Shown here in pieces: positions 1 to 5,018 of a stretch of DNA of 5,331 nt (position 1 is the stretch's first letter; every line of letters begins with the position of its first letter). The stretch spans positions 1 to 5,331 of the forward strand of contig CABUOH010000106.1 of NCBI GenBank assembly GCA_902493085.1, read 5' to 3'. The DNA is from an uncultured Sutterella sp. (GTDB taxonomy: Bacteria > Pseudomonadota > Gammaproteobacteria > Burkholderiales > Burkholderiaceae_F). Position numbers and translations under genes: made by a program. The notes under the pieces are model-generated. The model made no database searches, was not told where the DNA came from, and was given only the letters and a program-made list of their open reading frames with translations.

Positions 1-2
1 GC

Positions 3-599
3 TCCCGCAAGGGCTCCTCGAACCTGCGCTTCACCTTCAAGGGCCTCACGGCACACGCGGGCAACAATCCCCAGGACGGCCGCAACGCCAACGTCGCCGC
101 CATGCGCCTTGCGCTTGCCGCCTATGAGCTTGACGACAAGGCCCGCGGCACGACCGTGAACCCGGGCCTCATCCACGGCGGCACGGGCGCCAACATCATT
201 TCCGACCATGCCGAGGTCACCCTTGACCTGCGCTTCTGGAATGACGAGGACGGACGCGAACTCATCTCCAAGATTCGCGCCCTCGCCGAAAAGACCTGGG
301 TCGACGGCGTCACGCAGACGGTCGAACAGCTGAGCTACTCGCCCGCCATGCCGCTCTCTCCCACCACGAAGGCGCTCGTTGAAAAAATCACCGACGCCGC
401 ACGCGAAGCCGGCTTTGACGCTCAATGGGTGGACGCAGGCGGCGCTTCCGACGGCAACCACATGGCCGAAGCCGGCATTCCCGTCGTCGACGGCTGCGGC
501 CCTGCGGGCGGCGGCTTCCACTCCGAGCGCGAATTCCTGCGCCTTGAGACCGTCGAGGAGCGCATCAACATGATCGTCAACCTTCTCAAGCGTCTCTAA
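3..599 (+). CDS. M20-family zinc metallopeptidase, carboxypeptidase G2-like (3' part only)
   Basis: The C-terminal 198 residues of an M20 peptidase are visible; the 5' end lies outside the window, so any signal peptide and the first four metal ligands cannot be seen. The fragment opens inside the lid/dimerisation domain: RKGSSNLRFTFKGLTAHAG carries the conserved HAG histidine (codon 54-56), which in carboxypeptidase G2-type enzymes reaches into the partner subunit's active site. The chain then returns to the catalytic domain with GGASDGNH and GGGFHSEREF; the histidine of GFHSE (codon 519-521) matches the last zinc ligand of the family. M20 enzymes of this branch remove C-terminal amino acids, often glutamate, from peptides or amide conjugates; the substrate here cannot be read. 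The ATG at 102 lies within the lid domain and is not the true start. A terminator follows 40 nt after the stop, so this is the last gene of its transcript. Confidence 0.88.
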   Translation, partial: SRKGSSNLRFTFKGLTAHAGNNPQDGRNANVAAMRLALAAYELDDKARGTTVNPGLIHGGTGANIISDHAEVTLDLRFWNDEDGRELISKIRALAEKTWVDGVTQTVEQLSYSPAMPLSPTTKALVEKITDAAREAGFDAQWVDAGGASDGNHMAEAGIPVVDGCGPAGGGFHSEREFLRLETVEERINMIVNLLKRL

Positions 600-609
600 G
601 AGAGCGCCC

Positions 610-633
610 GAGCCCTCCCGATGCGAGGGGCTC
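610..633 (+). other. Small imperfect hairpin just after the M20 peptidase gene
   Basis: GAGCCCTC (610-617) pairs with GAGGGGCTC (625-633) with one bulged G and a 7-nt loop. No T-run follows, so it is not a terminator by itself. It lies 5 nt ahead of the strong terminator and may protect the mRNA 3' end. Confidence 0.35.
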
Positions 634-638
634 AAGAC

Positions 639-672
639 AAGGCCTCCGAGCCCATGGCTTCGGAGGCCTTTT
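639..672 (+). terminator. Rho-independent terminator of the M20 peptidase gene
   Basis: A perfect 11-bp stem, AAGGCCTCCGA (639-649) with TCGGAGGCCTT (660-670), has a 10-nt loop and runs into TTTT (669-672). It lies 40 nt after the peptidase stop codon. Read on the other strand the tail is only TTGTCTT, so it could act as a weak back-up terminator for minus-strand transcription arriving from the small RNA. Confidence 0.85.
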
Positions 673-691
673 CGAATTGCGTCATCACCGG

Positions 692-730
692 AAAAAATAG
701 AAGAGCCCCGATGCAATGCCGACGGGGCTC
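692..730 (-). terminator. Intrinsic terminator of the small RNA
   Basis: On the minus strand GAGCCCCG (730-723) pairs perfectly with CGGGGCTC (710-703) around a 12-nt loop. The tail TTCTATTTTTT (702-692) follows, with six uninterrupted Ts. It is also the first clear terminator met by transcription leaving the acetyltransferase gene. Confidence 0.8.
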
Positions 731-816
731 CATCGTGGGAAGGTCTTACGGTACCTTCCGGGATGCCGGCGATGGGGAGCCGGACTTTTCAAACCGGGGC
801 CTTTTGCCCTTCGGTT
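692..816 (-). ncRNA. Candidate stand-alone small RNA, about 125 nt, unidentified family
   Basis: This stretch is bracketed on the minus strand by a good sigma70-like promoter (851-823, predicted start near 816) and an intrinsic terminator (730-692). It contains no credible ORF: the only ATG, near 733, lacks a ribosome site and reads into the terminator. From the 5' end the RNA can fold into GGGC/GCCC (809-806 with 800-797), CCGGC/GCCGG (783-779 with 770-766), a perfect 7-bp GGAAGGT/ACCTTCC hairpin (759-753 with 744-738), and the terminator stem. The gene to the left is on the opposite strand, so this is unlikely to be a riboswitch or attenuator leader. I compared it by eye with SRP RNA, tmRNA, RNase P RNA and glycine riboswitch motifs and found no real match. 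It could also be a processed 3' UTR of the upstream acetyltransferase gene, which has no visible terminator of its own. Confidence 0.5.
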
Positions 817-822
817 GATATT

Positions 823-851
823 ATGGTACGCCCGCTCACGGCTTTCGTCAA
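823..851 (-). promoter_or_regulatory. Sigma70-like promoter for the small RNA
   Basis: Minus strand: -35 TTGACG (851-846, 5 of 6 to consensus), a 17-bp spacer, and -10 TACCAT (828-823, 4 of 6). The A+T-rich stretch AAAATAATG just upstream (861-853) could act as an UP element. Predicted start is A816. A TATAAT-like CATAAT at 825-820 overlaps it but would need a 20-bp spacer. Confidence 0.55.
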
Positions 852-860
852 GCATTATTT

Positions 861-1024
861 TGCGTGAACTCAACTTCAAAAGCATAGGAAAAACCCGCAT
901 CACGCATCATTTCACAGATTTCCCCTTCCGTGACGACAGGTCATCGAAGGCGCTGCGGCAGCAGCTGTTGGCGGAAGCAATCACAGACGAGATTGAGGAA
1001 TAGTCGGCCGGAGGCGGTCCGCGC
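861..1024. other. Non-coding spacer between the small RNA promoter and the acetyltransferase gene
   Basis: I see no convincing gene, terminator or repeat here. One plus-strand frame stays open to 1003 and ends with a helix-like stretch rich in Q, L, A and E, but it has no plausible start or ribosome site and runs through the small RNA, so I do not call it. A 4-bp hairpin (CGGA/TCCG) near 1009-1021 lacks a T-run, so the acetyltransferase gene has no obvious terminator of its own. Confidence 0.5.
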
Positions 1025-1510
1025 TCAGAATTCCAGCGTCATGTCGTACCAGACCGCGCCGCCGTGCTCGGAGGCGGACACCCCCTGATTCACGAAGCCG
1101 AACTGCTCGTAATAGTGGATGAGCCTCTCCTTGCAGGTGAGGATGAGGCCGCGGCGGCCTTCGGCCTTCGCCTTCTCGATGAAAGCGCGCATCAGCATGG
1201 GCGCAGCGCCCCTGCCGCGCATTTCGGGGAGCACGCAAAAGCCGAAGATCGACTGCCACTGCCCCTCGGGATCGTGAAGAGCGGCATTTTCAAACATCGG
1301 ATCCGAAATGGTCTTGTCGTTCGTCACCATGCCGTCAATGAGACCGACGGGGCGGCCGTTGTCGCACAAAAGAAGAAAGCACTCGGGAAAGACCTTCATG
1401 CGCGCCTCGAAGCTTTCGCGCGTGGCCTTCTCTTCGGGCGGAAAGGACTGCGCTTCAATGTCGGCCATGACGTCAAGGTCGCTCATGGCGGCGGGGCGAA
1501 CGGTCAGCAT
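1025..1510 (-). CDS. GNAT-family N-acetyltransferase (aralkylamine acetyltransferase-like)
   Basis: This complete 161-residue protein has the usual GNAT length and is predicted to be cytoplasmic. It transfers acetyl from acetyl-CoA to an amine. The fold can be followed: an N-terminal strand and helices (LTVRPAAMSDLDVMADIEAQ), strand VGLIDGMV near residue 55, motif A with strand IFGFCVLPEMRGRGAAPMLM near 88-107 containing the R-G-R-G-A pyrophosphate loop, and a helix plus strand ending GLILTCKE. The C-terminal HYYEQFGFVNQGVS and HGGAVWYDM pattern is typical of the branch annotated as arylalkylamine N-acetyltransferase-like; true substrates in bacteria are mostly unknown. Start choice is supported by GAGGA (1521-1517) six bases before ATG. 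A perfect TATAAT lies upstream at 1555-1550, giving a short leader of about 33 nt. It is divergent from pepT and its 3' side runs towards the small RNA. Confidence 0.9.
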   Translation of the reverse strand: MLTVRPAAMSDLDVMADIEAQSFPPEEKATRESFEARMKVFPECFLLLCDNGRPVGLIDGMVTNDKTISDPMFENAALHDPEGQWQSIFGFCVLPEMRGRGAAPMLMRAFIEKAKAEGRRGLILTCKERLIHYYEQFGFVNQGVSASEHGGAVWYDMTLEF

Positions 1511-1549
1511 GGATGTTCCTCAGCTTTGTTTTCGTTGTTGAGGCCGTCC

Positions 1550-1555
1550 ATTATA
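1550..1555 (-). promoter_or_regulatory. -10 box of the acetyltransferase gene
   Basis: TATAAT (perfect consensus, minus strand 1555-1550) with predicted start near 1543, 33 nt before the ATG. The -35 region at the right spacing (ATCGGA, 1578-1573) is poor and overlaps the 14-bp tandem repeat, which suggests help from an activator or control by a regulator. Confidence 0.5.
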
Positions 1556-1576
1556 GTGCGCCGCAGCCGTTTTCCG

Positions 1577-1604
1577 ATCAAACGCCGGGCATCAAACGCC
1601 GAGC
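1577..1604. repeat. 14-bp tandem direct repeat in the divergent promoter region
   Basis: ATCAAACGCCGGGC (1577-1590) is followed directly by ATCAAACGCCGAGC (1591-1604), with a single G/A difference. It touches the -35 region of the acetyltransferase promoter and lies about 30 bp upstream of the candidate pepT -10. It could be a regulator binding site or a chance local duplication. Confidence 0.6.
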
Positions 1605-1630
1605 ATACGGCATCCCGCCCGCGCGCATCG

Positions 1631-1639
1631 TGCTAGATT
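1631..1639 (+). promoter_or_regulatory. Possible extended -10 promoter of pepT
   Basis: TGCTAGATT contains a TGn extension (1631-1633) followed by TAGATT (1634-1639, 4 of 6 to TATAAT). No recognisable -35 is present at 17 bp upstream (CATCCC). The start would be near 1646, leaving a leader of about 37 nt before the pepT ATG. Confidence 0.3.
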
Positions 1640-1682
1640 TGGTCTACCTGCAATCATTCCAGAATTCACACCGGAGTTCATC

Positions 1683-2936
1683 ATGACCGCTCACGACCTG
1701 GCCGGCGAAACCGTGCTTGAGCGCTTCCTGCGCTACGTTGCCTTTGACACGCAGTCGGACCCGAACAGTTCCACGTCACCCTCGGCCGCCAAGGAGCTCT
1801 CGCTTGCGGCCGAGCTTCTCGAGGAGCTGCGCGCCCTCGGCATCGAGGCGTTGCTCACCGACACGGGCATCGTCTACGGCTCGATTCCCGCAACGCCCGG
1901 CCTTGAAGACCGTCCCGCGATCGGCATGATCGCTCACATGGACACTTCGCCCGATGCGCCCGGCGCCGGCGTCTCGCCGCAGATCATCCGCGTAACTGGC
2001 GGCGACATCGTGCTCAACCGCGAAAAGAACATCGTTTTTCGCGTCGAGCAGTTTCCCGAAATCCTTCGCTACGCGGGCGAGGACGTGGTCTTCACGGACG
2101 GCACGACGCTCCTCGGGGCAGACGACAAGGCGGGCATCGCCGCGATCATGACGATGGCGGCGCGCCTTTGCGCCGATCCCGGCATCGAGCACGCCGCCAT
2201 CTCGATCGCCTTCACGCCCGACGAGGAGATCGGACGCGGAACCGAGCACTTCGACATCGAACGCTTCGGCGCGGCCTATGCCTATACGTTCGACGGCGGC
2301 GAGATCGGCGAACTTGAATTCGAAAACTTCAACGCCGCTTCAGCCACGCTCACCGTGACGGGCGTGGGCGTTCATCCGGGCGCGGCCAAGGACAAGATGG
2401 CAAACGCCGCGCGCATCGCGGCAAATTTCGCGGCGCGCCTTCCGGCTTCGCAGGCTCCCGAGACCACCGAAGGGCGCGAAGGCTTTCTGCATCCGCACGA
2501 GATTTCGGGCTCCGTCACCCAAGCCCGCGTCCTCATTCTCATCCGCGATCACGACAAGGCGCTCTTTGAGGCGAAGAAGACGTTCCTGAGAGACCTCGCC
2601 GCCGAATTCGCCGCCGCCAATCCGCGCGCAACGATCGAACTTGAAATCAAGGACTCCTACGAGAACATGCGGCCCTACGTCGAGCGCACGCCCGCCGTGA
2701 TGGAGATCGTGCGCGCAGCCTATGCCGATGCGGGCGTGACGCCCGTCGAGCTTCCGATCCGAGGCGGCACCGACGGCGCCATGCTCTCCGTGCGCGGCCT
2801 TCCCTGCCCCAACATCTTCACGGGCGGCCTCAACTACCACGGCATCTACGAGTGCCTTCCCGTCAAGTCGCTCGAAAAGGCGGCCGACGTGGCCGTTGCG
2901 CTCGCGCGCCGCTCGGCGGACGTCAAAAGCCTTTGA
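1683..2936 (+). CDS. pepT: Peptidase T (tripeptide aminopeptidase, M20B)
   Basis: This complete 417-residue protein is close to the roughly 408 residues of enterobacterial PepT. PepT is a cytoplasmic dizinc aminopeptidase that removes the N-terminal residue of tripeptides, finishing the breakdown of imported or recycled peptides. All family motifs are present: AHMDTSPDAPG (zinc H85, D87), TLLGADDKAG (bridging D147), FTPDEEIGRG (general base E181, zinc E182), YTFDGGEIGELEFENFNAAS (zinc D204), VHPGAAKDKM in the lid domain (H231), IRGGTDGA (359-366) and FTGGLNYHG with the last zinc ligand H386. No motif is missing. The ATG start is supported by GGAG (1673-1676) six bases upstream and by the N-terminal alignment to the family (ERFLRYVAFDTQSD). 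It is divergent from the acetyltransferase and convergent with the EamA transporter. No plus-strand terminator is visible after its TGA. Confidence 0.97.
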   Translation: MTAHDLAGETVLERFLRYVAFDTQSDPNSSTSPSAAKELSLAAELLEELRALGIEALLTDTGIVYGSIPATPGLEDRPAIGMIAHMDTSPDAPGAGVSPQIIRVTGGDIVLNREKNIVFRVEQFPEILRYAGEDVVFTDGTTLLGADDKAGIAAIMTMAARLCADPGIEHAAISIAFTPDEEIGRGTEHFDIERFGAAYAYTFDGGEIGELEFENFNAASATLTVTGVGVHPGAAKDKMANAARIAANFAARLPASQAPETTEGREGFLHPHEISGSVTQARVLILIRDHDKALFEAKKTFLRDLAAEFAAANPRATIELEIKDSYENMRPYVERTPAVMEIVRAAYADAGVTPVELPIRGGTDGAMLSVRGLPCPNIFTGGLNYHGIYECLPVKSLEKAADVAVALARRSADVKSL

Positions 2937-2969
2937 AAAATCCGTGAAAAAATCCGTGAAAAAATCCGC
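2935..2969. repeat. Three tandem units of about 12 bp, G-A5/6-TCCGT
   Basis: The units are 2935-2945 (11 bp, five As), 2946-2957 and 2958-2969 (12 bp, six As; the last ends in C instead of T). The first overlaps the pepT stop codon. On the minus strand the A-runs become three successive T-runs just behind the terminator hairpin of the EamA gene. Confidence 0.85.
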
Positions 2970-2989
2970 GCCAGGTTCAATCCCGGCGC
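2959..2989 (-). terminator. Intrinsic terminator overlapping the end of the EamA transporter gene
   Basis: Minus strand GCGCCGGG (2989-2982) pairs with CCTGGCGC (2975-2968) through one G-U wobble, giving an 8-bp stem with a 6-nt loop (ATTGAA). GGA and TTTTTT (2964-2959) follow. The transporter's TGA (2979-2977) lies in the loop, so the ascending arm is coding sequence. Two further T-runs (2952-2947 and 2940-2936) follow from the tandem repeat. Read on the plus strand there is no T-run after the stem, so it does not serve pepT. Confidence 0.8.
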
Positions 2990-3873
2990 AGGGCCAGAAG
3001 CGCCACGTTGGAGATGACGAGCGCAATGCCCGCCGTCTGCCAGAAGCCGAGCACGTCGCCCAAAAGCACCATCGAGAAGAAGTAGCCCGCCAGGGGCTCG
3101 ACGCTGTTGAGAAGCCCCGCGACGACGGGCGTGACGTGTCTCAGGCCCGCGAGAAAGCACCAGAAGGCGACCATCGTGCCGAAAAGCACGAGGAATGCGA
3201 AGGCGCCCGCCGACACGGCCGACCACTGGACCGATATGGTCCACGGCGCGCAGAAGACGGACGCCCAGAGGCCGCCGAACACCAAGCCCCAGGCAAGGGC
3301 GGGCACGACACCCGCGCGTGCGACGAGGCGCTTTGACTGAATGTTGTAGGCGGCGGCCATGAGCGATGAGACGAGTCCCCAGACGATCGCCATGGGCGAA
3401 AAGACGAGTCCGGAGAAGTCGCCGTTCGTCACGATGAGGGAGACGCCCGCGGCGGCGAGCAGGAAGCAGAGCACCTCGAGCCCGGGCACGGGCTTTCGGT
3501 TGACGACGGCGCTCCAGAGTCCGCACCAGAGCGGAACGGTGACGAGCAAAATGGCGCCCGTGCCCGCGTTCGAATGGTAGATGGACTCGAAAAACGCATG
3601 ATGGGCGCCGAAGAGGAGCGCGCCGCTTGCGGCAGCGTCGAGCACCATGCGCCGGTCCGTCCAGAGCTTCCAGATGGCCTTGGGCCGCACGAGGCTCATG
3701 ATGAGGACGAGGAGAGACCCCGCGCAGAGCTGGCGCAGCGTCACGAGTTCGAGCGCCGTCTCGAAGGCGCCCGAGGAAAAGAGATACTGGACGGCCGTGC
3801 CCATGGCCCCCCAGAGGATGCCGGCGAGAAGCACGAGCGCAACGCCCGCGAGGTTCGAACGGTCAACGGACAT
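2977..3873 (-). CDS. EamA/DMT-family membrane transporter
   Basis: This complete 298-residue inner-membrane protein has the normal EamA length and about ten hydrophobic segments (roughly 8-28, 38-60, 78-97, 104-124, 131-149, 158-177, 189-209, 219-242, 246-270, 277-295). These form two EamA repeats (about 9-148 and 158-294). The second repeat ends with the typical AGLLNSVEPLAGYFFSMVLLGD pattern (252-273). Members mostly export amino acids or other small metabolites; the substrate cannot be told from sequence. The ATG lies 5 nt after the stop of the substrate-binding protein gene. The nearest Shine-Dalgarno-like GGAG (3891-3888) is 14 nt away, so translation probably depends on coupling to the upstream gene. 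The stop codon is in the loop of the operon terminator. The last gene of the operon, it faces pepT tail to tail with a 40-bp gap. Confidence 0.92.
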   Translation of the reverse strand: MSVDRSNLAGVALVLLAGILWGAMGTAVQYLFSSGAFETALELVTLRQLCAGSLLVLIMSLVRPKAIWKLWTDRRMVLDAAASGALLFGAHHAFFESIYHSNAGTGAILLVTVPLWCGLWSAVVNRKPVPGLEVLCFLLAAAGVSLIVTNGDFSGLVFSPMAIVWGLVSSLMAAAYNIQSKRLVARAGVVPALAWGLVFGGLWASVFCAPWTISVQWSAVSAGAFAFLVLFGTMVAFWCFLAGLRHVTPVVAGLLNSVEPLAGYFFSMVLLGDVLGFWQTAGIALVISNVALLALRRD

Positions 3874-3878
3874 GATGT

Positions 3879-5018
3879 CTACAAAATCTCCACGCTCTGC
3901 GTCGTGTAGGTCTTCTCGACCGAGACGAGGAGCCCGAAGGGCACCTGCCAGCCCATCTGCATGGCGGTTCTGAGGTTGATCGAAAGCTTGTTGGGTTGCA
4001 CGAAGATCTGGGAGATTTCGCGCGGCATGTCGCCGTCGATCACGCGGCGAAGGACGTCGGCCTCAAAGAGGCCGTAGCTCTCGAGCGTCTCCTCGCCCGC
4101 CCCAAGGAGAATCCCGCGCGACGTGAAGGCGGGGCCCGCGAGCGAATAGCTCCAGACGCCGTGCTTCACAAGCAGCTCCACCACGAGTGCGAGCTCTTCG
4201 TCGTTGCACGGGAACCAGGGGAGCATCACGGCGTCGATCCCCTTCTCAACGAGCTTCTCAAGGCATTCGTAGAAGGCCCGGAACTTGGCCGAATCGCTCT
4301 TTTGCTCATCCTCGTCGTAGTAGACGTCAACGAACGTAAGCCCCTTCGCAACGCACGCGGCGCGCAGGTCGCCCGCGCCCGACTTGCCCGCCCGCTGCTC
4401 GGCCGTCACGAAGCCGAGCGACTTGAAGGGCCGCACGGAGCGAAAGCTCTCGACCTGCTGCCCGAAGTAGCCCGCGCTCACGAGCGCGTGCAGGTTGTCC
4501 TGGCCCGAATCGTCGGCGGAAAGGACGATGCCCGTCGCAACGGGATCGGTGCTCGCGAGCGACAGGACGGGAACGGTCTTGACGACTTCGGCGACTTCAA
4601 GCGTCGTTTCGGTGCCGAAAACGAGAATGACGTCCACGTCCTTCGCCGTTGCGACGCGCTCTGCGAGCTCGGCCACCATCCGCCTGCGACGCTCCGCGTC
4701 GAATTGGCAGTCGTAGTGGCCGTCCGCGAGAAAGCGGATGTTGCTTCCGCCCGCCGTTTCGTGGAGCGCCTTCCAGACGTCGGCCGTGCCGTTGAGTCCG
4801 GGCTTGAGCCCTTCGGGCACGCGGTCGATGATGCCGAGCGTCTTGAGGCCGTCGGCAAAGGAGAGGAGGATTCGGCGATAGCGGTCATAGTCGCCGCCCG
4901 TCAGCAGCACGGCGCGAACCGTCCTGCCGAGATTGCGGTCGTCTGCGAGCACGGGTCCCATGCGCCCGAGAAGAAGTGCGAGGCCCGCGGCCTGCACGAG
5001 GGTGCGTCTTTTGATCAT
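3879..5018 (-). CDS. Secreted ABC-transporter substrate-binding protein (PF04392-like)
   Basis: The protein has 379 residues. Start ATG 5018-5016 is chosen over the longer open frame because GGAGG (5029-5025) lies six bases upstream, a signal peptide begins there, and the ATG overlaps the true-frame stop of the phosphatase (ATGA). The N-terminus MIKRRTLVQAAGLALLLG..VLADD has a twin-arginine-like RRTLV, a hydrophobic core and a likely cut after VLA (about residue 25), so it should act in the periplasm; no lipobox cysteine is seen. The body looks like the ABC_sub_bind family, a type I periplasmic-binding fold: VRAVLLTGG (34-42), DVILVFGTETTLEVA (129-143), VPVLSLASTDPVATGIV (149-165), FKSLGFVT (198-205), and the C-terminal SINLRTAMQMGWQVP (346-360). 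These proteins bind small ligands, in some cases amino acids. No permease or ATPase gene is adjacent, so a sensory role beside the phosphatase is possible (inference). Confidence 0.85.
   Translation of the reverse strand: MIKRRTLVQAAGLALLLGRMGPVLADDRNLGRTVRAVLLTGGDYDRYRRILLSFADGLKTLGIIDRVPEGLKPGLNGTADVWKALHETAGGSNIRFLADGHYDCQFDAERRRRMVAELAERVATAKDVDVILVFGTETTLEVAEVVKTVPVLSLASTDPVATGIVLSADDSGQDNLHALVSAGYFGQQVESFRSVRPFKSLGFVTAEQRAGKSGAGDLRAACVAKGLTFVDVYYDEDEQKSDSAKFRAFYECLEKLVEKGIDAVMLPWFPCNDEELALVVELLVKHGVWSYSLAGPAFTSRGILLGAGEETLESYGLFEADVLRRVIDGDMPREISQIFVQPNKLSINLRTAMQMGWQVPFGLLVSVEKTYTTQSVEIL

Noticed and set aside
102..599. ATG at 102 as the start of the M20 peptidase
   Set aside because: Conserved M20 sequence, including the HAG motif, continues upstream in the same frame to the window edge.
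738..762. CCGGAAGG on the minus strand, as in the SRP RNA apical domain
   Set aside because: The following AGCAGCC and the preceding GGTCAGG of SRP RNA are absent; the bases instead form a simple perfect 7-bp hairpin.
790..816. Resemblance of CCGAAGGGCAAAAGG to glycine riboswitch segments
   Set aside because: The other conserved parts of that aptamer (GGAGAGA and CTCAGG blocks) are missing, and there is no gene downstream on that strand.
716..1003. Plus-strand open frame of 95 codons
   Set aside because: It runs across the small RNA and its promoter on the other strand, has no ribosome site, and shows no recognisable domain; only its last 20 or so residues look protein-like.
1064..1636. Plus-strand open frame of 190 codons
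   Set aside because: It is the antisense shadow of the well-supported acetyltransferase gene and has a composition typical of GC-rich overlap frames.
2968..2989. Hairpin as terminator of pepT
   Set aside because: On the plus strand the stem contains an A-C mismatch and is followed by AGGGCCAG, with no T-run.
2340..3026. Minus-strand open frame antisense to pepT
   Set aside because: It mirrors codon bias of pepT, has no motif, and runs through the terminator and into the EamA gene.
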